From Neoceratodus forsteri (lineage: Eukaryota; Chordata; Ceratodontiformes; Ceratodontidae): 64,000 bases of DNA. The notes below the pieces were generated by a model. The model was not told the DNA's origin, ran no database searches, and saw nothing but the letters and a program-made list of their open reading frames with translations. The stretch is from NCBI GenBank assembly GCA_016271365.2, contig CM057452.1, positions 832,256,001-832,320,000 of the forward strand, read 5' to 3'. A program made the translations under genes and the position numbers. This document shows, piece after piece, positions 22,130 through 31,299 of this stretch; the stretch's first letter is position 1; each line of letters opens with the position of its first letter.

Positions 22130-23224
22130 CTGCTAATAGAAAACTAACCACAAAAAAAAAACAAAAAAACTTCTATTACACACTTGAAATGTGCTTAATT
22201 CTATCTAAAATCTATTTGTAAAAAGTGCCAGGTGGCAAAATCAGGGGAAAAGTCCTGGCCAATCAGAGCGGGTTTGCTGGAAGCGCCCGTCGCCGTACCT
22301 TCCAAGGAGTTGCAGGCGGGCGTCCTGGTCTCGGTCAGTGGCTGTCTGGGTGCTGGCCGACCATGGGGGAGCTGAAGCAGCCCTGTTCAAGGGCAGGCAG
22401 CTGGAGAGAAGAAAAAATGGCAAGGTTTAAATAGCATGGAGGTAGGATAGGTTAAGTTTGAGCAGTTTAGTAAGACAAAGGAGAGTTAGACTTTTCGGAG
22501 CCAAGGCAGAATGCTTGGATGGGGGGGGCATGAGGAGCAGGAAACAGAAGAACTCTAAGCACTTTAAAATACTAGTAGAAATTACAATCCAGCTAATACA
22601 GTTGAAAACCTTCTATTATACACTTGAAATGTGCTTAGTTCTATCTAAAATCTATTTGTAAAAAGTGCCAGGTGGCAAAAGCAGGGGAAAAGTCCTGGCC
22701 AATCAGAGCGGGTTTGCTGGAAGCGCCCATAGCCGTACCTTCCAAAGAGCTGCAGGTGGGCATCCTGGTCTCGGTCGGAGGCTGTCTGGGTGCCGGCCGA
22801 CCATGGGGGAGCTGAAGTAGCCCCGGTCAAGGGCAGGCAGCTTCCAAGGAGCTGCAGGCGAGCATCCTGGTCTCGGTCGGTGGCTGTCTGGGTGCCAGCC
22901 GACCGTGTCGGAGCTGAAGCAGCCCCATTCAAGGGCAGACAGCTTCCAAGGAGCTGCAGGCAGGCGTCCTGGTCTCGGTGGGTGGCTGTCTGGGTGCCGG
23001 TCGACCGTGGGGGAGCTGAAGCAGCACCGTTCAAGGGCAGGCAGCTTCCATATATGATATAACTAACTGCTATCCGTCTTGTAATCAAAACATGGACCTA
23101 AAATTCAAATGTGTCATGTTTTATGTAAGCACATCAAATCTTTTTATTGCGCATTGCAACCTTGTACCTATATGTCTTGTACGCCTTCTTCCTAGATGCA
23201 ATAAAAGAGAGATAAAAAAAAAAA
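22130..23224 (+). mobile_element. Composite repeat: CCAAT-like head, 102-bp VNTR, A tail
   Basis: Two copies of a ~440-bp block lie in tandem (anchor word ACACTTGAAATGTGCTTA at 22178 and 22618). Each has a GC-richer segment with CTGGCCAATCAGAGCGGGTT (CCAAT-box-like) and then a 102-bp unit: one unit in the first block (22299-22400), three in the second. After the VNTR, a ~150-bp AT-rich segment ends with AATAAA at 23200-23205 and an A run about 8 bases later, as expected of a reverse-transcribed polyadenylated RNA. No protein is evident. Confidence 0.6.
22739..23044 (+). repeat. Three 102-bp tandem units (VNTR)
   Basis: Units span 22739-22840, 22841-22942 and 22943-23044, each beginning CTTCCAA(A/G)GAGCTGCAGG and ending GGGCAG(G/A)CAG. 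A fourth homologous unit stands alone at 22299-22400, and a partial one begins at 23045. 102 is a multiple of 3, so frames stay open through it (for example 22645-23088 on -), but I see no sign that it is translated. Confidence 0.85.
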
Positions 23225-23230
23225 CTGACA

Positions 23231-23303
23231 GTTACAAGAGTGCATTCTCAAGTTCCCTGGGTGCAATAACTGTGAAGAAAACTTGAGAAGAAACTCTTGT
23301 AAC
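23231..23303. repeat. 73-bp hairpin (small foldback)
   Basis: Arms GTTACAAGAGTGCATTCTCA (continuing AGTT) at 23231-23254 and AACTTGAGAAG-AAACTCTTGTAAC at 23280-23303 are complementary at 22 of 24 positions, with a 25-base loop. It lies right after the A tail of the composite repeat. Confidence 0.75.
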
Positions 23304-23713
23304 CAAAAGAGACTTTACCTATTAACATACTATAAATCATGTTGAAGATATCTGCTTCAAAAAATGGAACTCGATTTCAAAATCAAAATATAGTGTATGA
23401 TAGTATGTTGTTATGGGTAGAAATCCATAACTAGAATGGAGTTGTTATGCTGCACTAGTTGTCACTACTGCAGCATAACAGCTTGGAATGCTGCCACATA
23501 GTTGCTTTTCTCAATCCAGTAAAGCTGGAAGTTGCGTTTTTTTTTTTTAAATTTGAACTTGCAGAAACATCTGCAGTACACTGTATCAGTTAAAAAAAAA
23601 AAAGAAAATGTTAAAAGTTCTATACTCTGTTGTATTCTCCAACTGGTTTTGTGTGATTTTCTATGCTGTGACTGCCCAAACACTATAAAAGATTGTGTAT
23701 GAGTAGTCATACA
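23304..23713. other. AT-rich spacer with short palindromes
   Basis: No gene is seen. It contains GTTATGCTGCACTAGTTGTC...ACTGCAGCATAAC near 23445-23480 (imperfect palindrome) and GTGTATGAGTAGTCATACAC at 23694-23713. The latter word recurs inverted at about 28490. Confidence 0.45.
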
Positions 23714-24056
23714 CATAGAAACATAGAATTTGATGGCAGATAAGGACCGCTAGGCCAACCCAGTCTGCCCATTTTCCTACCTAATGGATAAGCTGCAGAT
23801 CCTAGTTAACCAGCAGCCTACTTCTTTCTACCCCCACCCCCTAGAATTGCCTTATGGCTGTCCCACGCATGCTTGAATTCAACCACTGTTTTTGACTCCA
23901 CAACCCTCTCTGTGAAAAAAATACTTCCTTACATTACCTCTGGCCACGCCCCCTCTATCTTCAAATTGTGCCCCCTTGTTCTGGCACACCTCTTTTTTTG
24001 AAAGATGCTACCCTCTTGGACTTTGTTGATTCCCTTGAGGTACTTGAAAGTTTCTA

Positions 24057-25254
24057 TCATGTCCCCCTCTCCCTCCTTTCCTGGAGGCTATACATATTAA
24101 GCTCCTTTAGTCTGTCTTCATATGTCTTCTGGTGCAGACCCTGCACCATTTTAGTTGCCCTCCTCTGGACAGCTTCCATCTTGTCTATGTCCTTGCGGAG
24201 ATTGGGTTCCAGAACTGCACAGTACTCCAGATGGGTCTCACCAGCTGTCTGCACAGAGGATAACAACTTCCTGTTTTCTACTGGTGATGCCTCTCCCTAT
24301 GCATCCCAGTATCCCCAGCCCTCCTTACTGCCCTCTCACATTGCTTGCCCACCTTTAAGTCATCTGATATGACTACTCCCAGGTCCCTTTCCATTTTTGT
24401 TGTTGTTAGTATCTCACCCCCATTGTGTACTCTTCCCCCGGGTTTTTGTTTCCCAGGTGCATTACCTTGTACTTCTTAACATTAAATCTAAGCTGCCATA
24501 CATCTGACCATTCCTCTAACCTTGCCAAGGCCCTTCTCATCCTTTCCACCCCACCTTGTGCATCAACTCTGTTGCAGATCTTTGTGTCATCTGTAAAGAG
24601 ACATACTTTTCCTTCCAGTCCCTCTGCAATGTTGCTTACAAAGACATTGAAGAGGACTGGTCCTAATACTGAACCCTGCGGCACCCCACTAGTAACCCCC
24701 TTTTCTTCAGAGTGGACTCCATTTACTATTACTCTCTGTGTCCTATTCTCCAGCCAATTCTTTACCCAGGCTGTCATCTTTGGACCCACTCCCAGGCTGG
24801 CTAACTTGTATATTAATCTTTTGTGTGGGACTGAGTCAAATGCCTTGCTAAAGTCTAGGTAGGCCATGTCCACAGCCCCTCCCTGATCTACTACTTTGGT
24901 CACCCAGTCAAACAAATCTATTAGATTCGTCTGGCATGATCTTCCCCCTGTGAATCCATGCTGCCTTGGGTCCTGTGCCCCTCTGGCCTCTAGGTACTCG
25001 ACAATTCTTTCCTTCAGAAGTGATTCCATCATTTTCCCTATCACTGAGGTTAAACTAACAGGTCTGTAGTTTCTCGCTTCTGCCCTGCTCCCACTTTTGT
25101 GAAGGGGAATCACATCTGCCCTCCTCCAATCCTTAGGTACCACCCCATCCTCCCATGATTTGTTAAAGAAGGTAGTCAGTGGTGTCACTAGTTCTACCCT
25201 TAGTTCTTTTAGAATTCTGGGATGAATCCCATCAGGCCCCATTGCTTTGTCCAC
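24057..25254 (-). pseudogene. CR1 ORF2, reverse transcriptase
   Basis: The palm domain at 25254-24406 is one open frame of 282 codons. It has MDKAMGPDGIHPRILKELR, ADVIPLHKSGSRAEARNYRP, VSLTSVIGKMMESLLKERIV, QHGFTGGRSCQTNLIDLFD, MAYLDFSKAFDSVPHKRLI (motif A), TSGVPQGSVLGPVLFNVFVS (motif B) and CLFTDDTKICN (motif C with TDD, where CR1 usually has ADD). The C-terminal part resumes in another frame at 24266-24057 (THLEYCAVLEPNLRKDIDKM, then [17 protein letters not shown]). It is disrupted but recent. Confidence 0.9.
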
Positions 25255-25931
25255 CTTCAGTTTTAAGAGTTCTTTCAGAACCCTTTCTTCTGTAAATGTG
25301 CTGTATCAACTTCTGTATCCAGAGTGTTTCTATTGTTTGTTTTAGGTACTCCGCTCCTCATTTGTAAATACTGAGCAAAATATTTGTTTAGTATCTCCGC
25401 CTTTTCACAGTCACCCTCTGCCCACCCCTCCCTTTATTAAGCCTCACTATCCCTCCCTTAGTCTTCCTTCGCTCCCTGATGTACCTAAAAAAGGTTTTAT
25501 TCCCCTTCTTAACTGAGTTGGCTGTCTTTTCCTCAGTTCGGGCCTTTGCTGTTCTGACTGCCTTCACCAGCTTCCTTTTGCTTTAACTGATATAATTCTC
25601 TGTCCTGCTCCTTCTGTGATTCCTTGTACTTTCTGAATGCTTTCTTTTTCTCTTGAACTCTTTCACTGCCACCTCCTTTGAGAACCATAGTGGTTTCTTA
25701 CATCATTTTGTTTTGTTTATTTGCTTCACACAAAGGCTTGTTACCTATGTGATGGCAGTTTTTATTATTCCCCATTGTTCTTCCACCCCTCCTTCCTGCC
25801 CATTTGCTAGTGCATTCCTTAGGCACTCACCCATTTTGGCAAAGTCAGCCCTCCTGAAGTCCAGTACTTTTGCCTTTGTATGGCTTGACTCTATTGCTGT
25901 GTTTATTGTGAATCATACTGTTCGATGGTCG

Positions 25932-26522
25932 CTAGTTCCCAGATGGCGACCCACTTCTACATCTGTGATCTGTGATCCTCTCTCCATCTCCATTTGAGAG
26001 GACCAGGTCTAAGATTGCTCCCTCTCGAGTGGGTTCCAATATTAGTTGTCTAAGGCATGCCTTCTGTAGGGCATCTAGAATAACCCCACTCTTAGAAGTG
26101 GCTGCTGCAACTGCACTCCAGTTAACATCTGGCATATTCAGGTCACCCATCAGCAATATCTCCCCGTTATCTGCCATTTTAAGTATACTTTCTATCATTT
26201 CCTTGTCCATTTCTTCCCCCTGAGAGGGGAATCTGTATACAACCCCTGTGCGGATTGTGGTGCCATTGTCTGCCTCCAAATTGACCCACAGTGCTTCTTC
26301 TCCTCCCTGTTTACCCTTTTGTTCTGTTGCTTTGATTCCTTCTCTTACGTAGAGAGCCACTCCTCCTCCTCTTTTACCCTCCCTGTCCCTCCTGTAGATG
26401 ATGTATCCTGGTATGTCTACGTCCCAGTCATGGTTCTGTGTGTACCATGTTTCTGTGATTGCCACGATATCCAGATGTTCCTCCTTCATCAAGGCCACTA
26501 ATTCAGGAATCTTGGTATTCAT
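25932..26522 (-). pseudogene. CR1 ORF2, APE-type endonuclease
   Basis: The 196-codon N-terminal endonuclease has IVAITETWYTQNHDWDVDIP (catalytic Glu), RREGKRGGGVALYVREG-like, GVVYRFPSQ, ILLMGDLNMPDVNWSAV (the GDxN motif) and LDLVLSNGDGERITDHRCRS. The domain ends at a stop just where SDHR-type His residues should follow. A frame change at about 25940 therefore separates it from the rest of ORF2. It starts ~140 bases after ORF1 ends, the usual CR1 spacing. Confidence 0.85.
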
Positions 26523-26665
26523 TGCTTTCTATTTTTTGATGGCTTTACCTTCTGTAGCAGCATCCCCCACTGACCTTTCTACCTTGGTCTTTTTCTCATT
26601 TAGTACCCTGTTTTGTAGGGGGAGGCTGGGATTTTTCTGCTGCTTATCAGTGCCTCCCCCCTTGA

Positions 26666-27583
26666 CTAGTTTAAAAGCTTGCCAATGAAGCATTTATACC
26701 GATTGCCCAAAAGACTTGTTCCCTTCCTGGACAGATGCAGACCATCCTGCCAGTATAGGCTGGTGTCCCTCCAGGTGGAACCCCCAATGAAGCCAAACCC
26801 CTGTGCTCCACACCATTTTTTCAACCATTCGTTAAACTGCATGGTGCACAGCACCCTCGCCTCACCCATGCCACTGACAGGCAGCACCTCTGAGAAGGAT
26901 ACTGTGTGTGCTACTTGTCTTAAGCCCTTCCCCAACTCTAGAAAGTCCTTCTGCACTGCTCTAATCTCATGATGAGCCAAGTCATTTGTCCCTAGGTGGA
27001 CAATGACGTCTGGCTCAGACTCCCGTGCAACTGTTCTCGTGATCCTAAGGATGTGCTTCCTGTCCCTCCAAGCCATGGCACCAGGCAGGCACCTTACTTT
27101 AGTTTTTCCTGCTCCCCCCAGTTCTATCCCCCTAATAATTGAGTCCACCACCAGAAGCTGCTTCCTTTCCCTGTGGTGCCCTCTGCCTCCTTCCTGAGGG
27201 CCTCCCTTGTGACAGTTGTCTGCACCCTCCTTAGTCTCCTCTGCGGGTGCATCCATAGGGGAACTATGCTTCCCCAGAATGGTGTATAGATTGTGGAGTG
27301 GAACAACTGACTGGGTATGCCTCTTTTTCACCACTGTTACCCTTTCTGAGCCCACTGTGGTCCAACTGCTGTGCTTTCTTCGCAACCTCTGAGGTAGTGG
27401 TGGTGGCTCTGGTGCTCCCTGGATGGGGGAGGTTCCCTTACTACTGTCCAGTGCGGCCTGAAGACGGGCAACTTCCTCCCTCAGGGCAGATAGTTGTCTG
27501 CAAACAGGGCAGCATCTCAGCCTCCAGAAACACTCCCGGAAGACTGCTGCCCCACAGCCATTACATTGCACTACTCCCCACAT
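26666..27583 (-). CDS. CR1 ORF1: zinc-finger-like N-terminus plus SGNH esterase
   Basis: An intact 305-codon frame. Residues 7-28 hold paired cysteines (CNGC at 7-10, CPVC at 25-28), a likely zinc-binding or PHD-like module. A short coiled coil follows at about 31-49, then a basic Pro-rich linker. Residues ~143-300 are an SGNH/GDSL hydrolase-like esterase with VVDS (Ser148), HLGTND (Asn200) and DGLHLS (Asp280, His283), so all the expected catalytic residues are present. In known CR1 elements ORF1 binds RNA and the esterase aids retrotransposition, role not settled. The start used is the ATG before WGVVQC. The partner ORF2 is broken. Confidence 0.85.
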   Translation of the reverse strand: MWGVVQCNGCGAAVFRECFWRLRCCPVCRQLSALREEVARLQAALDSSKGTSPIQGAPEPPPLPQRLRRKHSSWTTVGSERVTVVKKRHTQSVVPLHNLYTILGKHSSPMDAPAEETKEGADNCHKGGPQEGGRGHHRERKQLLVVDSIIRGIELGGAGKTKVRCLPGAMAWRDRKHILRITRTVARESEPDVIVHLGTNDLAHHEIRAVQKDFLELGKGLRQVAHTVSFSEVLPVSGMGEARVLCTMQFNEWLKKWCGAQGFGFIGGSTWRDTSLYWQDGLHLSRKGTSLLGNRYKCFIGKLLN

Positions 27584-27609
27584 AACTGTCTACCTTGTTT
27601 AGTTTTTTT

Positions 27610-27628
27610 TTGTGTGTGTGTGTGTGTG
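27610..27628. repeat. (TG)n microsatellite
   Basis: A TG dinucleotide run directly after a T run, just beyond the 5' end of the CR1. Confidence 0.9.
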
Positions 27629-28384
27629 AAATTGGTGTGTTATATAGAAACATATGTATTTATATAATGTGTATGCTTATATTGTCAGTGCAGTGTGCTA
27701 GAGAGGATATGACAGTGATATGCACCTTGCCCTCTTGAGGAAATTATGTCAGAACCCAGCTATAAAGGAACTATTTCCAGGGGTGGGTGGGGTGAGGGTG
27801 GGAAGGGTTTGGGCCTAAACTGTGCCCTCACCTGAAACAATCAGCTAAAAGCTCTGACCTACCGCTCGCGATGAGTGCCTTCCTGTCAGCAAGATGCCCT
27901 ACACGACAATTTGACAGAGAAAATACCCTGCTAATCAGAGAAAAATCCAAACATCCAAGTCAGACACAGGTAAACCTCCCCATCTCTAAAACAGCCTGGT
28001 GACTTGTGCTCTGAAAGCAGTCGGCCCCAAAACACGTCAGCTGTGCGGAAGGGCAGACACAGAAAACAGTATTAAGCCCCTGTGGGTTGAAACTCTTCCT
28101 GCACTGAAAATCTTAACAATTGTAACAAAAGTAAAGCAAGCTCCACCTCCCTCTGTTGATTGAAAGACTGCCTTTTCTGATAATTCTAAGTTCCTTATTT
28201 CACCCTTCAGTTAGAAGTATCCTTCACCTGAAGAATATTAACTTTCCTAAGGAATCTGCTTCAAACCAAAGACAATTGTAAATTGTAAGGTTCACCTCCC
28301 TCTATTGTGAGCACAACTCACTTTCTTGCAGATCTTAAGTCCAGTGTTGCAGCTTCCAGCCAGAGGTAGCTTCACCTGAAGACT
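27629..28384. other. Unassigned, with degenerate internal repeats
   Basis: No coding frame of note. The phrase CACCTCCCTCTRTTG appears at about 28144 and 28289, each followed some 70-80 bases later by TTCACCTGAAGA (28224 and 28370). This suggests an old ~145-bp tandem duplication leading into the hairpin at 28385. Confidence 0.45.
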
Positions 28385-28479
28385 ATTCTTGTATCTTGAG
28401 GTTCCCTTGGTAACAGAGTACCTCTCAAGCTGCGCTCTTGAGGTCATCTTTTACCAAGGAAACCTCTTGATACAAGAAT
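28385..28479. repeat. 95-bp hairpin (small foldback)
   Basis: The left arm (28385-28413, starting ATTCTTGTATCTTGAGGTTC) is complementary to the right arm (28451-28479, ending GATACAAGAAT) at about 27 of 29 positions. Inside lie a weaker pair ACCTCTCAAG / CTCTTGAGGT and a short loop. Confidence 0.8.
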
Positions 28480-28956
28480 ATTCTTGTTATGTATGACTGC
28501 TCATACACAATCCTCTATATTGTGCTTTGTGTAAAACTGGGAAATAGACCATTCCAACGGAACTAGAATTTTAGAACTATCTGCATGAGGCACCCTCTCT
28601 TGGTTACAATAGTACCTGGAATATTTAGAAACAAACAGTCTTGATTGGCTAAAAATTATGTCATGATTTATAAGTCTGATAAAACAGCCACCTCCTTCTG
28701 TGCTCTCTTGCCTTCTTGGTGAATACTGAGACAAAGCACTCAGTAAGGTTTTGTGAACATATAGATTGAGGGAGCACTTCCGACCAATCAGAGCGCTCCT
28801 TTGCTCCACACATGGGACCTCCTATATGTTTGAAGAGTGTCTCACATGCAGCAGCCCTGGAAATGGGCATGTTTGAGTAAGGTTTTTTCAATTAATACAT
28901 CATTGATCAAGCTCTATCTATAATATATTCGTGCCACTGCCAAGACCACTCGAATG

Positions 28957-29037
28957 GTTGTAAGAGTGGTCTCTCATTCTTACCTTCGGTTCATGGTTCT
29001 TATACCCTAGGAATGTGTGTGAGACCACTCTTACAAC
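28957..29037. repeat. 81-bp hairpin
   Basis: Arms GTTGTAAGAGTGGTCTCTCA (28957 on) and GTGAGACCACTCTTACAAC (ending 29037) pair almost fully, with a ~30-base loop. Another copy of GACCACTC lies just upstream at 28944, so an alternative smaller hairpin is possible. Confidence 0.75.
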
Positions 29038-29139
29038 TGTAAGGGTGCTCTTAGTTGCAGTATTAACACACAAAAATAGGACTAAGAAGGTTTGTGGCCC
29101 AAGGAGACCTCCCCTCACATTTCAGTGATAATACCTTGT

Positions 29140-29620
29140 AACATTTGCTACCCACACATCTCTGTCTTCCTCCACCTTCTTTAATTCAGTCCCATTTAAA
29201 TAGTAATTTGCACTTCTAGTTTTCTTTTCCCAAATATAACGCTGTGCATTTTTCATTGTTAAACTTCATGTCCCACTAATCTGCCCTCTCAGATATCCTT
29301 AGTAAGTCAGTAAGGAGGCGGTATGGTGCAGTGGTTTAAGGCCCTGAGCTGCAAATCTGGAGACCTGGGTTTGAATCCCACAGTCCCCACTTGCATACTG
29401 TGTGACCCTGAGCAAGTCACTTAACTTCCTTGTGCTCCCTGGTTGTACCTGTAAACAAGCTTTCAGCTTAGTGTGTCTCACCTGGTTAAATAATTGGGGG
29501 AAAAAAGTCTCTATATGTATTTGTCCCTTCTTTTTTTCCTGTTTATCCACCCAATTTTGTGTCATCTATAAACTTCATAACTCAGTATTTCATTCCTTTA
29601 TTAAGCTTGCTGTTGATATA
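29140..29620 (-). mobile_element. Old CR1/L3 fragment, split by a SINE
   Basis: On - the part at about 29605-29530 reads KFIDDTKLGG (RT motif C region). The part at about 29285-29195 reads, across frames, as a WDMKFNNEKCTALYLGK-type block, which follows motif C in CR1/L3. The SINE at 29314-29507 lies between these two blocks. It is highly diverged and ancient. Confidence 0.55.
29314..29507 (+). mobile_element. CORE-type tRNA-derived SINE, type A tail
   Basis: Starts GGAGGCGGTATGGTGCAGTG with A box GCAGTGGTTTAAGG and B box GGGTTTGAATCCC. The CORE-like block is TGTGTGACCCTGAGCAAGTC. The tail is AAGCTTTCAGCTTAGTGTGT...CCTGGTTAAAT. It closely matches the SINE at 54518 and, inverted, that at 45057. 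Confidence 0.85.
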
Positions 29621-29639
29621 CGGTATATAACTTTATACA

Positions 29640-30000
29640 TTTTACACTTGCATGGTAGCAGAAGTATAGTTAGGGTTGAGCACTCAATTGTTTGCACCTT
29701 AATAAGTTTGTTGCTTTTTGAGGAAACTACATGAAATTTGGTATGTGCGATTCAGGTGGCAGGTTCTCAAGACATGGAAAATTTTGTAACAGGTCTTCAT
29801 CTGGATTCTGAGGTAAGGAATGTTAAAAAACCTTGGAAACCCCACTTTTTGTCAATCTTTTTACTTGTGCCTATTGCAAAGATAGTTTGGAACTGTGTTA
29901 TAAAACCACTACAAGGGGCTTGGCACAAGGTTGTGCCTTTTGAAGGTTCCATGAAAAAAATACCAATCGGTTTTAAAGTTATAAGATTTTGAAATATGAC
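29640..30000 (+). repeat. AT-rich dispersed repeat, copy on +
   Basis: Shares GTTAGGGTTGAG and GCACCTTAATAA(G/C)TTTG, in the same order and a similar spacing, with the reverse complement of 57540-57610. It has no coding capacity, and the class is unknown. Confidence 0.5.
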
Positions 30001-30169
30001 TTTTAAGCATGCTCAGTACAGTTTTTGAGTTTTGGGTCATGACTATATGCTGTTTTTGGGTGGCAAGACAAAAGCCACCACCATGTTTCCATTTTGTGGA
30101 AAAAAAAAAAAAAGGAAAATACATAAAAATTATGCATTTTGGAAAAAACAAACACCTGAACCTTGTAGG

Positions 30170-30260
30170 AGGGTGGGAGGCAGTGGGCCATTTTTCGGGC
30201 AGACTAGATGGGCCAGTTTGTCCTTTTCTGCCAGCGGAATTCTAAGATTCTATGAATCTT
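30170..30260 (+). mobile_element. CR1 3' terminal fragment
   Basis: GGGCAGACTAGATGGGCCAG, then CCTTTTCTGCC and TTCTAAGATTCTATGAATCT. This is only the last ~90 bp of a CR1, inserted beside the AT-rich repeat. Confidence 0.65.
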
Positions 30261-30638
30261 GATGAATGGAACCTATTTAGCTACATTCTGGTGTCTGATT
30301 TTTTGAAAAATGGGCCAGAAATGCCTTTTCTCTGCACCCTAAAAATCTTGTCTAACCAGCTTAGCAAGTGGGTTGATTTATGTGTTATGAGCTAAGAATT
30401 CTTTGAGTGCACATAAAGTGCAGTGACCAAAGTATTTTCTGCATCTAAAACTGAAGGAGCTATGACAATTCACAAAGAGAAAGGCACAGAAAAAGGACTC
30501 AGACAGCAAGTTGTTTAAACAATCCCGTTGCCTTTGTTCATTATAATTGCCCAGTGCTATGGAAGTTATACAAAACAAAAAACAGAGTCACTACCTGATG
30601 TGTGGAGCTCTCTGTAGCAGAAACATATGTAGAAAATG

Positions 30639-30810
30639 AAAAGCATTGGCACACACTCACACTGGACATATACACCAACCAAAGTAGAGAAAGCGCTCAA
30701 GTCCTTTAATAAAAGTTCAGCTGCTCCACACCTCAGAAAGACACAAAATCACAGAGAAAAAAACCTCAACATTTCACACAGGCTATCCTGCGCTTTATCA
30801 AGAGAATAAT
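30639..30810. repeat. Left inverted arm of a ~0.6-kb host element
   Basis: About 170 bases complementary to 37172-37342 at roughly 90% or better, starting AAAAGCATTGGCAC and ending TTATCAAGAGAATAAT. With the L1 (30909-37109) removed, the two arms are about 145 bases apart, so the host element was a short foldback of about 0.5 kb. Class unrecognised. Confidence 0.8.
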
Positions 30811-30894
30811 TTCTAGCAGCAATGTAATAGATGTTAGAAATATTTTTTTTAAATCACTTTATTTAATATTAGTTAATTCGTTTATTGTCTATTC

Positions 30895-30908
30895 AAATTT
30901 GAATGAAT
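30895..30908 (+). repeat. L1 target-site duplication, left copy
   Basis: AAATTTGAATGAAT, identical to 37110-37123. It marks the 5' end of the L1 at 30909. Confidence 0.9.
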
Positions 30909-31299
30909 AATGGGGCATGGCCTAGCATCAGAGTGAGATGGCAGCTTAAACCGAGAGCTCTGTAACCATCCCTTACAATCTCCTCAACACGGTGCCGATT
31001 ATTGAAATTTTTACAGAATTACAGCAAGCTTAGAGGGTGCTGATGTCCTCCTCCCAAAAATTGGGCAGAAAGCAAGCCAGAATTACTTTCAAATCAACCC
31101 CATGGGGGACTCCGGTGTAAGGCCTGGAGGAGCCAGAGAAAGTATTGGAAGAGACACAACAGGCTGACCCGGTCAGATTGGGCTCAGGATCGAGCTCCAC
31201 AAGCAAAGCACTGGACTGTGACCCTAACTTGACAATGGCAGAAGGGTACCAACAGCTGAGCATTTAATAAAAGATCTCAAATACGATTTAGGTACCAGA

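Larger units (their letters stand above)
23714..27604 (-). mobile_element. CR1 LINE, near full length with open ORF1
   Basis: The 3' end is at 23714-23770 (on -: GGCAGACTGGGTTGGCC, then TATCTGCCATCAAATTCTAT and TTCTATG). Reading upward on -: RT C-terminus (24057-24266), RT (24406-25254), linker, endonuclease (25932-26522), then ORF1 (26666-27583). The 5' end lies near 27604. ORF2 has at least two frame changes. This is the most complete CR1 in the window and the reference for the others. Confidence 0.9.

Noticed and set aside
22739..23044. CRISPR-like array
   Set aside because: The 102-bp units are contiguous with no unique spacers, and the context is eukaryotic.
29316..29375. tRNA gene (A box and B box present)
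   Set aside because: No cloverleaf anticodon arm or acceptor stem can be formed. The sequence continues into the CORE block and tail of a SINE.
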